Part shown: in pieces, positions 9,525 to 18,768 of the stretch
Numbering within the stretch: the first letter of the stretch is position 1
Layout of the letters: each line of letters starts with the position of its first letter
Assembly: GCA_934463165.1 (NCBI GenBank)
Contig: CAKSJG010000008.1
Span: forward strand, 1 to 64,000
DNA: 64,000 nucleotides
Direction of reading: 5' to 3'
Origin: an uncultured Clostridia bacterium
GTDB taxonomy: Bacteria; Bacillota; Clostridia; UMGS1810
Translations under genes and position numbers: made by a program
The notes under the pieces: generated by a model
What the model saw: only the letters and a program-made list of their open reading frames with translations
Databases searched by the model: none
Told to the model about the DNA's origin: nothing

Positions 9525-12506
9525 TTATTCTACATCAACAGCGATATCAGAATCAGCTGTAGGTTCTTTAACTTCTTCAACAACTTCTTCTACAACTTCT
9601 GCTTTTGCAGGAGTAGAAGCTTTAACAGATGCTAAACCTGCAGCAGCTTCTGAAAGTTTAGTAACATCTTTTCTTGTGTTGAATCCGATGAATTCTTTAA
9701 CAGCACCGTTGTAAAGTCTTGCGATGAAGCATGAACCCTTACCATCAACATACTTATCAACTTTACCGTCATCCCACATACCTGTTGTGATGCTTACGCT
9801 GTTCTTGCTCTTATTGTAATAAGTGTAAGAATTTGTAGATCCTTTAACAAGCATTGTGTCATAATCTGCTTTCGGATCATAAGCTGCTCCGAGTTTAGCG
9901 TAAGAAATTGATTTTCCGCCGCTCTTAGATGTCCAGTCAACAATGTAACCGAATACAAATTCATTATCATCATCACTTGCAACGATCTTATCAGTAGCAA
10001 GTTTGTTTACATAGTAAGCAGCATCAGAATCAGAAGAACTGTTGTTCGGGATAGCTATAACACCGACAGCAGAAGCTGTACCGTCGCCTGCTTCAGCAAA
10101 CATGATAACCGATCCCTTCGGGAGATCACCGATTGAACCAAAGTCAGCAATTACTTTTGTGCCATCTTTAAGCTGATTATCCCATTCAACTGAAGTATCA
10201 TCTTCATCCTGAAGAGCTACGATGCTCTGCTCTTCGCTGTTATTATCTGTAACGTATCTGATTACCCATGCATCCTTTTCATCATCTGTTGTATAATCGG
10301 TTACACCTGTTACAACAGCGAGGTTAGATGTAAGGTCAATCTTGGATTCGCCCTTAGTAATAACTACACAATCATATTCATCATCAGCATTCTTAACCAT
10401 GTAGCCTTCATAATCGCCATCATCAACGAGGTAGTTGATCTTTGCAGCATATGCAGAGCTCGGTGAATCAGATGTGAGGTCAAAGATTACTGTATCATCT
10501 TCAAGAGATTTTCCGAGAGTCTGAGTATCTTTCTTGTATGTCTTAGCAAAAGTAGATACTGAGAAACCATCGCTGTAATCTTTAGTTTTAATTTCTTTAA
10601 TTTCATTATCGCTGTTGAGTTTGAATGTTATAATTCTGTCTTCAGCGAGATCTTTAAACTGGTTCTTAGTTTTAGCAGCAATATTTGTTAATACTTCTAC
10701 TGTAGCTGCATCATCATCATAAGATGTGCCGTTTACTTTGAACTTGCTGTTAACATCGTACGTTACGATGCCGTTTTCCTTTGTAAGGAGTTTAACCTGC
10801 CATGCAGTTGAGAAACCTGTTGTATTTCTGCCTGCTTCGAGGATATAAGCGTAGTTACCTGATACTGAAGAATCAAGATCATAGTAGAAGATTTTACCTG
10901 TGTTTGTAAGATAGAATGAACCTTCGTCACCGTTCTTCGGCATATCACCAACTACATCATATTTTGTTCCGTCAACTCTAACGATACTGTCAGCTGTGCT
11001 AACTTCTGTAACAGTACCTGTTACAACATTCTGACCAAGGTTGATAACATCGCACCATTCAAAATCTTTACGTGCATTTGAATCTGTGATAACACCTACA
11101 ACATCATCTTCAGCAAAGTCTTCAAGAGAGATAGCTTCGCCGTCTTTGTTTGTGATTTTGTTGGAGATTGTATCGTCATCAAAATCAAATGTGTATGTTG
11201 TACCGTCTTTTGTTGTAAATCTGTCTCTGTCAGCTTCAACCGTGTCGATTACAGCATATGTGTATTCTTTCATGATAACCATGTCATACTTGCTGTCACC
11301 GGTGTTTTCGATAAGTGTAATTTCCATACCGTTATCGTCTAAGATATCACCGGAAGTAGTATCCTTGATTTTTGCGAGGAAAGCTGCACCGTCTGCAAGA
11401 AGTTCATAGTTGTAATAGAACTTAGCATTATCAGAAAGTGTGTAGGAAGATGTCTTGGAAGAACCTGCTGTCGGATAGTAAACTATCTTCTTAGATTTAG
11501 CACTGTAATCGGTATCAGCATCAAGGTCATTGAGACCAAGAGTTACAACCTGGCTGTCATCTCCCGGCATAATAGCAACGATTGTGTATTTGTTGCTGGA
11601 GAGCTTCTTAGCATAGATTATAGAAGAAATACCGAAGTAATCGTCAGCGTTAACACCCTCTGTTACTTTGAATGTGTATTCAGCATAACCTTCTTTATCT
11701 GCATTCTTGTTGAGATAATCTTCCCAATCAGTGTCATCGTTAACTTCGTTGAAGCTGTAAACAACTTCGTCGGTATCGCAAGCATCGCCTATAACAGCTG
11801 TGCCTACTACACGACCTTCGATCTTAGCAATGTCAAGACCTGTGAGAAGTGATTTGTAATCATAGTCGCCGGAGCCATCCATGATTGTATAGGTTGTCTG
11901 AGTACCGAAACCTGTCTGCTCCATTACAGCGATCGGAAGAGCATTGTAAACGAGCTGTGCAACAGTGCCTCTTGTAGCAGCGCCGTCCTGAGCTACGCCC
12001 TTAACGTTCTTTGTCATGCCATACTGGTTAGCAACAACGAGGTAACCTGCAGGCCATCCGCCTTTGCTTGCAGCCATGGGCTCATAACCGAGAGCAACAA
12101 CGAGCATCTTTACAGCCTGTTCGTATGTTACGTTGCTTTCAGGAGCGAATGTGCCGTCTCCCATACCGTTAACGATCTTCTGGCCTGCTGCGAGGTTGAT
12201 ATAACCGGAAGCCCAGTGATCAGCGGGTACGTCGGAGAAAATTGTGGTTCCCTTAGAACCGTTTGCCTGTGATTCAAGTCCGAGTGCACGGCATACAACA
12301 GCGCAGAATTCTGCTCTTGTTATATTACCTTCGGGCTTGAAGGAACCGTCATCATATCCGTTGAGGATTTCAAGTGATGACAGTGTTTGTACTGCTGTGT
12401 AAGCATCGTTTTCTTCAGTTACGTCAGTAAATGAAGCGAATGCAACAGTACCGAGCACCATTGTTAATACAACAACGAGTGCAAGAACTTTTTTGAGATT
12501 TTTCAT
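9525..12506 (-). CDS. Major S-layer-type surface protein with SLH domains
   Basis: This exported protein of about 993 residues has a signal peptide (MKNLKKVLALVVVLTMVLGTVAFA) and three S-layer-homology repeats over about residues 28-200 (LNGYDDGSFKPEGNITRAEF, VNGMGDGTFAPESNVTYEQA and a weaker third). These bind secondary cell-wall polymers. The remaining 800 residues are acidic, beta-rich and low in cysteine, and end in a Glu/Val-rich tail. Codon use is markedly biased to a few codons per amino acid, unlike its neighbours, which suggests very high expression. A TTG at 12515 is possible, but GGGAGG lies only 2 nt from it and about 11 nt from the ATG at 12506, so the ATG is preferred. Promoter and leader are listed separately. 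Confidence 0.85.
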   Translation of the reverse strand: MKNLKKVLALVVVLTMVLGTVAFASFTDVTEENDAYTAVQTLSSLEILNGYDDGSFKPEGNITRAEFCAVVCRALGLESQANGSKGTTIFSDVPADHWASGYINLAAGQKIVNGMGDGTFAPESNVTYEQAVKMLVVALGYEPMAASKGGWPAGYLVVANQYGMTKNVKGVAQDGAATRGTVAQLVYNALPIAVMEQTGFGTQTTYTIMDGSGDYDYKSLLTGLDIAKIEGRVVGTAVIGDACDTDEVVYSFNEVNDDTDWEDYLNKNADKEGYAEYTFKVTEGVNADDYFGISSIIYAKKLSSNKYTIVAIMPGDDSQVVTLGLNDLDADTDYSAKSKKIVYYPTAGSSKTSSYTLSDNAKFYYNYELLADGAAFLAKIKDTTSGDILDDNGMEITLIENTGDSKYDMVIMKEYTYAVIDTVEADRDRFTTKDGTTYTFDFDDDTISNKITNKDGEAISLEDFAEDDVVGVITDSNARKDFEWCDVINLGQNVVTGTVTEVSTADSIVRVDGTKYDVVGDMPKNGDEGSFYLTNTGKIFYYDLDSSVSGNYAYILEAGRNTTGFSTAWQVKLLTKENGIVTYDVNSKFKVNGTSYDDDAATVEVLTNIAAKTKNQFKDLAEDRIITFKLNSDNEIKEIKTKDYSDGFSVSTFAKTYKKDTQTLGKSLEDDTVIFDLTSDSPSSAYAAKINYLVDDGDYEGYMVKNADDEYDCVVITKGESKIDLTSNLAVVTGVTDYTTDDEKDAWVIRYVTDNNSEEQSIVALQDEDDTSVEWDNQLKDGTKVIADFGSIGDLPKGSVIMFAEAGDGTASAVGVIAIPNNSSSDSDAAYYVNKLATDKIVASDDDNEFVFGYIVDWTSKSGGKSISYAKLGAAYDPKADYDTMLVKGSTNSYTYYNKSKNSVSITTGMWDDGKVDKYVDGKGSCFIARLYNGAVKEFIGFNTRKDVTKLSEAAAGLASVKASTPAKAEVVEEVVEEVKEPTADSDIAVDVE

Positions 12507-12537
12507 AATTCTCAAATCCTCCCTTAAATAATATTTT

Positions 12538-12620
12538 TTGAATGAGATGTTTGCTTATTGCGTGATTAAGCCGCATCTCATTCAAATACAACTTAACACA
12601 ACGGTCAAATAACTTTGACC
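12538..12620 (-). promoter_or_regulatory. 5' leader of the S-layer mRNA with two stem-loops
   Basis: The predicted transcript begins near 12622. At its very 5' end lies a 7-bp stem-loop (12603-12620, GGTCAAA and TTTGACC). Just before the ribosome site is a perfect 12-bp stem (12538-12549 with 12574-12585) around a 24-nt loop. Such terminal hairpins commonly protect abundant surface-protein mRNAs from decay. That role is inferred here. Confidence 0.65.
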
Positions 12621-12628
12621 TTGCACTG

Positions 12629-12657
12629 ATTATAGCATTAAGAATCAGCTTCGTCAA
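12629..12657 (-). promoter_or_regulatory. Sigma-A promoter of the S-layer gene
   Basis: TTGACG (12652-12657), a 17-nt spacer and a consensus TATAAT (12629-12634) lie on the minus strand, giving a leader of about 115 nt before the ATG. Confidence 0.85.
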
Positions 12658-12816
12658 TGCAGGTTTTATTGTTGTAACAAAAATGTAAAGATAGCGAAAA
12701 TGCCCCGTTACATTCCTGCTAAAACCGAACAGAAAAGCCTTAATGATGCCGCATTTTGCTTCATCGGGCTTTGCTCCGGACAAATTACGCGCACGCCGCC
12801 GAATGCATATGTGCAC

Positions 12817-12915
12817 AAAAAAAGCCGATTGAGCACGGCACTTGCGGCTCATCACGGCGGGGGATAATGTAGATTGCCCTATACCTTGATAACCACAATT
12901 TACCATTCCATTATC
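12817..12915 (-). ncRNA. Candidate small RNA, about 100 nt
   Basis: A near-consensus promoter (12922-12950) is followed within about 100 nt by an intrinsic terminator (AGCCG..CGGCT then seven T, 12817-12849). Between them is no convincing reading frame. GATAATG near the 5' end pairs with CATTATC further in, and ATTG/CAAT nests inside. I could not match it to 6S, SRP, tmRNA or a known riboswitch. It could also be an attenuated leader for the S-layer gene, although that gene has its own promoter about 160 nt further on. Confidence 0.5.
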
Positions 12916-12921
12916 TATTAT

Positions 12922-12950
12922 ATTTTATATTTTTTTGCGGATAATGTCAA
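12922..12950 (-). promoter_or_regulatory. Promoter of the candidate small RNA
   Basis: TTGACA (12945-12950), 17-nt spacer, TAAAAT (12922-12927) on the minus strand. The sequence from 12951 to 13128 is very AT-rich and shows nothing else. Confidence 0.65.
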
Positions 12951-13128
12951 GAATTTTTTTGAAAATTATTAATTTTCCTTTATTTATATAAAATCTTTTT
13001 GAATTATTTGAATATTTTGTTGGTTTTTGGCAAAAAAATATCAGATATAAAGCGCTTTCGGTTTACATAATTTATATTATTTGATGCTGTATCAAATAAT
13101 TGTTTTTGTATGCGGCTTTTATATATAA

Positions 13129-13171
13129 AATATACGGCAAAGCACAAATATAAATGCCTTGCCGTATATTT
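13129..13171 (-). terminator. Terminator of the purine operon
   Basis: Arms AATATACGGCAA and TTGCCGTATATT with extra GC/GC pairs flank a short AT-rich loop, 18 nt after the purL stop. A T-rich tract follows on the minus strand. Confidence 0.75.
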
Positions 13172-13188
13172 TCATATACCTTTAAATT

Positions 13189-16100
13189 TTATATTTTAAA
13201 ATAATCCACGGCGGATTCAAACATCTTAAGATCATATCTGCCGTCTACATTTTTATAGAGATTATCTCCTATTCTTTCGCTGTGGCCCATTTTGCCGAAT
13301 ACCCTTCCGTCGGGAGAGGTTATCGCCTCAACGGCAAAAACAGATCCGTTCGGATTATATGCCGTCTTATATGTCGGGCTGCCGTCCGGATCAACATACT
13401 GCATTGCTATCTGACCGTTTGCGGCAAGCTTTTCGGCAAATGCTTCGTCGCAGAGGAATTTGCCCTCGCCGTGTGATATTGCAACGGTGTATATCTCGCC
13501 CGGCTCGGCATTTGAAAGCCACGGAGATTTATTTGAGCAGACACGTGTTCTGACAAGCATTGACTGATGTCTTCCTATATTGTTAAACGTAAGAGTCGGC
13601 GATGTTTCACTTTGCTCGGTAATTTCGCCGTACGGCACAAGACCGAGCTTTATCAGAGCCTGAAAACCGTTGCATATTCCGGCAATAAGACCGTCACGGT
13701 TTTTAAGAAGCTCATTTACCTCTGCACTTATTTTCGGATTGCGGAAAAATGCGGTTATAAATTTACCGGAGCCGTCGGGCTCATCACCGCCCGAAAAACC
13801 GCCCGGGATGAATATTATCTGCGACTGTTTTATTGCGGACGCAAAATCTTTTGCGGATTCAGCAACAGAAGAAGCGGAAAGATTGTTGATAACCTTTATA
13901 ACAGGTTCAGCTCCTGCAATTTCAAGCCTTTTTGCAGTGTCATATTCACAGTTTGTACCCGGAAATACCGGAATAAGCACCTTTGGTTTTGAAATCCCCG
14001 TCTTAGGCGCCACCCTGTTTTTTGCCATGTATTCAAACGCGTTTATTTTTTCGTCTTTCTCTTTCGTTTTGCAGGGGAATACCGATTCGAGTTTGTTTTC
14101 ATAATCTGCCTGCAGTGTATCGAGAGAAAGCTCCTCATCGTTATATTTCACGGTGTATTTATCGGTTGTCACGCCGAGAAGTATGCCGCCTGTAAGCTCA
14201 CAGTCCGCCTCAACGACAAAAGAGCCGTATGAATATGAAAAAATTTCTTCTTTTTCCGCTGACGGAGCATATTCAAATCCGATTCTGTTTCCGAGAGTCA
14301 TTTTAAATATCGCCTCGGCAATACCGCCATAACCCGGAGTCCATGCAGATATAATCTTTTTATCTTCAATAAGCTTATTAATCAGCGCAAAAAGCTTTTT
14401 ATGCCCTTTAGCGTTAGGCAGTCCGTCTCTCTTATATTCCGGAGTGAAAAGATACACCTTGGAGCCCGTCTTTTTAAATTCGGGCGAAATGATATTTTTC
14501 GCGTCGGCAACCGTAATTGCAAACGAAACAAGAGTCGGTGGAACGTCTATATTTTCAAAAGAGCCGCTCATCGAGTCCTTACCGCCGACAGATGCAAATT
14601 CATAGTCTATCTGCGCCATAAGAGCACCCAGAAGCGCGCCGAGCGGTTCGCCCCAGCGTTTGGGATCATTGCCGAGCCTTTTGAAATATTCCTGAAACGT
14701 CAGATAACAGTCATCAAGCGGCGCACCCGTTGCAACAAGACGCGACAACGATTCGACAACTGCGAGGTAAGCGCCGTGATAAGGGCTTTTTTCGGTTATA
14801 TACGGGTTATAGCCCCATGACATTACGGAGCATGTATCGGTTGACGAATGCTCCACGGGGATTTTTGCCGCCATTGCCTGCGTCGGGGTCATTTGATATT
14901 TGCCGCCGAAAGGCATAAGCACACTGCCTGCTCCTATTGTGGAGTCAAATCTTTCGCTTAAGCCCTTTTTGGAGCAAACGTTAAGATCCGATACAAGCTT
15001 TTTCATGTTATATTCAAACGAGCCGCTGATTTTTCTTTCAAAATCTTCGGATTTTGTAACTATGGCATCCGCATGCTTCTCGGCTCCGTTTGAATTTAAG
15101 AAATTTCTTGACAAATCGACTATTTTATCTCCGTCAAATTCCATTACAAGACGCGGATTTTTCGTAACCTCGGCAACAACCGTCGCTTCGATATTTTCGG
15201 CATTTGCATATGAGATGAATTTTTCGGCGTCATTTGCTTCAACAACAACCGCCATGCGCTCCTGCGATTCGCTGATTGCAAGCTCCGTTCCGTCAAGGCC
15301 GTCATATTTTTTTGGCACGGCATTCAAATTAATTTTAAGGCCGTCGGCAAGCTCACCGATTGCAACCGATACGCCGCCGGCGCCGAAATCGTTACAGCGT
15401 TTTATAAGACGCGTCACGTCTTTGTTTCTGAAAAGTCTCTGAAGCTTTCTTTCTTCAGGGGCATTGCCCTTTTGAACCTCTGCGCCGCAGTCTGTGAGAG
15501 AATTTAAATTGTGGGATTTTGAAGACCCTGTTGCACCTCCGCAGCCGTCTCTGCCAGTTTTACCGCCGAGAAGAATAACAATATCACCCGGAGAAGGAAC
15601 CTCTCGCCTTACGTTTTTCTGAGGAACGGCTCCGACAACTGCGCCTATTTCCATTCTTTTGGCGCTGTAGCCCTCGTGATATATTTCGTCAACAAGCCCC
15701 GTTGCAAGGCCTATCTGGTTACCGTAAGAGCTGTAACCGTTTGCCGCGGTTGTGACGATTTTTCTCTGTGAAAGCTTGCCGGGGATAGTCTCGCTGACGG
15801 GCTTCAGAGGATCTGCCGCACCGGTTATCCTCATTGCCTGATAAACATATGCCCTGCCCGAGAGCGGATCTCTTATAGCTCCGCCGATGCATGTTGCCGC
15901 GCCGCCGAACGGTTCTATTTCCGTCGGGTGATTGTGAGTCTCATTTTTGAAAAGAAGAAGCCATTTTTCAGTTCCGTTTTCGGTTTCAACGTTTATTTTT
16001 ACGGTACATGCGTTAATCTCATCCGACTTGTCAAGCTTTTCAAGCTTGCCGATCCGGCTTAAATATTTTGCGCCCATCGTTGCAATATCCATAAAACTCA

Positions 16101-16881
16101 TAGGTTTGCTTTTTCCTGTTGCAACACGAAGCTTGGAATAGGTGTCAAATGCATTTTTGATAAGTTCGTCATGAAATTCAACACTGTCTATAGAGGTGAG
16201 AAATGTTGTATGACGGCAATGGTCCGACCAATAGGTGTCTATCATTCTTATCTCTGTTACGGTGGGGTCTCTGTCCTCCGATGCAAAATATTCCTTGCAG
16301 AAAATCAGATCGTCAAGGTCCATTGCAAGGCCCATTTCATCAAGAAGTTTTTTGAGTGCGTCCGCTCTCATGGTTATAAACCCGTCTATCGTTTTTACGG
16401 CCTCAGGTTTTTCCGCCGATAGAGAAAGGGTTTTGCATTCTCCCAAAGAAGCTTCGCGGCTGTCTACGGGGTTTATTACATATTTCTTCACCGCTTCAAC
16501 GTCCGAAGTGTCTAAATGTCCGCCGAGGATGTATACCTTTGCGCTTCTTACCATCGGGCGGTCTCCCTGTGACATCAGCTGTATGCACTGCGCCGCGGAA
16601 TCCGCACGCTGATCAAACTGACCCGGAAGATATTCAACGGCAAATATTGCGTCTCCGCCGTCCGGAAGAGAATCATATATATTGTCAAGCTGCGGCTCCG
16701 AAAAAACCGTACGCTTACATTTTTCAAAAAGCGCTTCGTCTGTATCTTCAACATCATAACGGTTAAGAATTCTTATGTATTCGATATTTTTAAGACCGAG
16801 AAGCGTGTGAAGCTCCGAAAGAAGTGTACGCGCTTCGTTATCAAGACCCTGCTTTTTTTCACAGTATATTCTGTATACCAT
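13189..16881 (-). CDS. purL: Phosphoribosylformylglycinamidine synthase, long fused form
   Basis: This 1230-residue enzyme makes FGAM from FGAR, ATP and glutamine in the fourth step of purine synthesis. The N-terminal half holds the synthase domains (DPTVTEIRMIDTYWSDHCRHTTF; FKNETHNHPTEIEPFGGAATC). The last 260 residues are a class I glutamine amidotransferase with the nucleophile elbow GICNGFQ and the start IPVFPGTNCEYD. In Bacillus these parts are split over purS, purL and purQ; the fused form is common in Clostridia. The ATG directly abuts the purD stop, and the AAAGGATGG site lies within purD. It is the last gene of the operon. Confidence 0.97.
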   Translation of the reverse strand: MVYRIYCEKKQGLDNEARTLLSELHTLLGLKNIEYIRILNRYDVEDTDEALFEKCKRTVFSEPQLDNIYDSLPDGGDAIFAVEYLPGQFDQRADSAAQCIQLMSQGDRPMVRSAKVYILGGHLDTSDVEAVKKYVINPVDSREASLGECKTLSLSAEKPEAVKTIDGFITMRADALKKLLDEMGLAMDLDDLIFCKEYFASEDRDPTVTEIRMIDTYWSDHCRHTTFLTSIDSVEFHDELIKNAFDTYSKLRVATGKSKPMSFMDIATMGAKYLSRIGKLEKLDKSDEINACTVKINVETENGTEKWLLLFKNETHNHPTEIEPFGGAATCIGGAIRDPLSGRAYVYQAMRITGAADPLKPVSETIPGKLSQRKIVTTAANGYSSYGNQIGLATGLVDEIYHEGYSAKRMEIGAVVGAVPQKNVRREVPSPGDIVILLGGKTGRDGCGGATGSSKSHNLNSLTDCGAEVQKGNAPEERKLQRLFRNKDVTRLIKRCNDFGAGGVSVAIGELADGLKINLNAVPKKYDGLDGTELAISESQERMAVVVEANDAEKFISYANAENIEATVVAEVTKNPRLVMEFDGDKIVDLSRNFLNSNGAEKHADAIVTKSEDFERKISGSFEYNMKKLVSDLNVCSKKGLSERFDSTIGAGSVLMPFGGKYQMTPTQAMAAKIPVEHSSTDTCSVMSWGYNPYITEKSPYHGAYLAVVESLSRLVATGAPLDDCYLTFQEYFKRLGNDPKRWGEPLGALLGALMAQIDYEFASVGGKDSMSGSFENIDVPPTLVSFAITVADAKNIISPEFKKTGSKVYLFTPEYKRDGLPNAKGHKKLFALINKLIEDKKIISAWTPGYGGIAEAIFKMTLGNRIGFEYAPSAEKEEIFSYSYGSFVVEADCELTGGILLGVTTDKYTVKYNDEELSLDTLQADYENKLESVFPCKTKEKDEKINAFEYMAKNRVAPKTGISKPKVLIPVFPGTNCEYDTAKRLEIAGAEPVIKVINNLSASSVAESAKDFASAIKQSQIIFIPGGFSGGDEPDGSGKFITAFFRNPKISAEVNELLKNRDGLIAGICNGFQALIKLGLVPYGEITEQSETSPTLTFNNIGRHQSMLVRTRVCSNKSPWLSNAEPGEIYTVAISHGEGKFLCDEAFAEKLAANGQIAMQYVDPDGSPTYKTAYNPNGSVFAVEAITSPDGRVFGKMGHSERIGDNLYKNVDGRYDLKMFESAVDYFKI

Positions 16882-18165
16882 TTATTCCATCCTTTCTCTG
16901 ATTACCGACAGCGCTTTCTGACCGATATCGCTTCGGCTGTATTTATTTTTAAATTCAAAGCATTCCGCCGCTTCGTATGCATTTTTAACAGCTTCGCCGA
17001 GACTGTCGGCAACGGCGGTCACTCCTGCAACTCTTCCGCCGCTCGTTACAACTTTTCCGTTTGAAATTGCTGTGCCTGCGTGATATGCAAAACAGTTATC
17101 GGGCATTTTGCTCTCTGTTATCTCAAAGCCTTTTTCATACGACTTCGGGTATCCGTCGGATGCAACAACAACGCAGCATGCGCTTTTGCCGCTGAATCTG
17201 ACATCACACTCCGAAAGACGAGACTCTCTGACGTGAATCATAATGTCGAGAAGGTCGCTTTCAAGAAGAGGCAAAACAACCTGCGTTTCCGGATCACCGA
17301 AACGGCAGTTATACTCTATCACCTTGGGGCCGTTTTCAGTGAGCATAAGGCCGAAATAAAGGCAGCCTTTAAATGTTCTGCCCTCTTTGTTCATTGCGTT
17401 TACCGTCGGCATAAATATTTTATTCATGCATTCGTCCGCAATTTCGGGTGTATAAAACGGATTCGGCGCAACGGTTCCCATGCCCCCCGTGTTGAGACCT
17501 TTATCACCGTCGTGAGCGCGCTTGTGATCCATCGAAGAAACCATGGGACAGATTGTTTGTCCGTCAGTAAAGCATAAAACCGAAACCTCGGGACCCGTAA
17601 GATATTCTTCCACAACTATTGTGTTTCCGCTTTTGCCGAAGACCTTATCTTTCATTATCATATCTACGGCGGATTTCGCTTCGGCAAGATCCGCGGCTAT
17701 GACAACTCCCTTGCCGAGGGCAAGTCCGTCCGCTTTTATAACCGTCGGAAAACGGTTTTCTTCCTTTACATATGCATAAGCCTTTGCAGGATCGTCAAAA
17801 ACCTCGTAGCCTGCCGTGGGAATACCGTATTTTTTCATGAGATTTTTTGAAAAAACCTTACTGCCCTCTATTAAGGCCGCCTTTTTTTCGGGGCCGAAGC
17901 ATTTTATCCCTTTATCTTCAAGTGCGTCTACCATGCCGAGAACCAGGGGATCATCGGGGGCAACAATTGCAAAATCGATTTTGTTTTCACATGCAAAGCC
18001 GACAACAGAATCAATATCATCAGCTTTTATGGGCACGCATGTTGCTTCTGCGGCTATGCCGCCGTTACCGGGAAGTGCATAAATTTCATCGGCAAGAGGG
18101 CTTTTTGCAATGCTGTGGACAATAGCATGCTCACGTCCGCCGCCGCCTATAACCATAATTTTCAT
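16882..18165 (-). CDS. purD: Phosphoribosylamine-glycine ligase (GAR synthetase)
   Basis: ATP-grasp enzyme of 427 residues that joins phosphoribosylamine and glycine, the second step of purine synthesis. The start MKIMVIGGGGREHAIV and the signature CRFGDPETQVVLPLLESDL are typical. The ATP-grasp core includes KADGLALGKGVVI and YLTGPEVSVLCFTDG. Length is normal. A GAGAGGT site lies before the ATG, 21 nt after purN. Confidence 0.97.
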   Translation of the reverse strand: MKIMVIGGGGREHAIVHSIAKSPLADEIYALPGNGGIAAEATCVPIKADDIDSVVGFACENKIDFAIVAPDDPLVLGMVDALEDKGIKCFGPEKKAALIEGSKVFSKNLMKKYGIPTAGYEVFDDPAKAYAYVKEENRFPTVIKADGLALGKGVVIAADLAEAKSAVDMIMKDKVFGKSGNTIVVEEYLTGPEVSVLCFTDGQTICPMVSSMDHKRAHDGDKGLNTGGMGTVAPNPFYTPEIADECMNKIFMPTVNAMNKEGRTFKGCLYFGLMLTENGPKVIEYNCRFGDPETQVVLPLLESDLLDIMIHVRESRLSECDVRFSGKSACCVVVASDGYPKSYEKGFEITESKMPDNCFAYHAGTAISNGKVVTSGGRVAGVTAVADSLGEAVKNAYEAAECFEFKNKYSRSDIGQKALSVIRERME

Positions 18166-18186
18166 AAGTAATACCTCTCTGATAAT

Positions 18187-18768
18187 TTATTTCAATTGAC
18201 TGCATACAAGCTCAACCGACTTCGGGAGGATTATCCACTCCGCCTGCTCCATTATTCTCTTTTGAAGCGTCTCGGGTGTGTCGCCGTCTTTTACGTCTAC
18301 AGTTTTTTGCATAATAATTTTGCCGCCGTCCGTTATTTCGTTTACAAAATGCGTTGTCGCTCCGCTCACCTTGACACCGCGCTCAAGCGCTGCACGGTGA
18401 ACCTTAAGTCCGTAAAATCCGTCGCCGCAAAATGACGGTATTAGCGACGGATGAACATTTATTATTCTGTTATGATATCTTTTGGTAAAATCCTTCGAGA
18501 GGATCGACAAAAAACCTGCAAGGACGATAACATCCGTGTTGTGCTCATTCAGAGTTTTGATAAGCTCATCTTCAAATCCGCTGCCCTTTTGAATATATGC
18601 CGAATCTATACCGGCATTTTCGGCGCGGGTAAGGGCATATGCATTTTTCCTGTCGGACACGACGATATTTATTTTACCGTTTTTGATGACGCCGCTCTTT
18701 TCGGCATCGATAAGAGCCTGCAGGTTGGTGCCGCCGCCGCTGACGAGAACAGCTATATTTTTCAGCAT
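18187..18768 (-). CDS. purN: Phosphoribosylglycinamide formyltransferase
   Basis: This 193-residue enzyme transfers a formyl group from 10-formyltetrahydrofolate to GAR. It opens with the phosphate-binding loop VLVSGGGTNLQALID. The catalytic region is NVHPSLIPSFCG..FYGLKVH, with the expected Asn-His pair, and the late motif IMQKTVDVKDGDTPETL is also typical. It overlaps the end of purM by 7 nt, which indicates coupled translation. Confidence 0.96.
   Translation of the reverse strand: MLKNIAVLVSGGGTNLQALIDAEKSGVIKNGKINIVVSDRKNAYALTRAENAGIDSAYIQKGSGFEDELIKTLNEHNTDVIVLAGFLSILSKDFTKRYHNRIINVHPSLIPSFCGDGFYGLKVHRAALERGVKVSGATTHFVNEITDGGKIIMQKTVDVKDGDTPETLQKRIMEQAEWIILPKSVELVCSQLK

Noticed and set aside
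9600..12400. Tandem repeats inside the S-layer gene
   Set aside because: The monotony comes from strong codon bias (repeated GAAGTT, GCAGCA-type codons), not from true repeated units beyond the SLH domains.
12424..12906. Minus-strand 160-codon frame overlapping the S-layer start and the candidate small RNA
   Set aside because: It runs through the S-layer promoter, leader and terminator-like sequence, overlaps the secreted protein out of frame, and has no ribosome site.
12817..12915. 6S RNA, SRP RNA or a known riboswitch
   Set aside because: The SRP tetraloop region, a 6S-like long rod with central bubble, and known riboswitch cores were not found; kept as an unclassified RNA.
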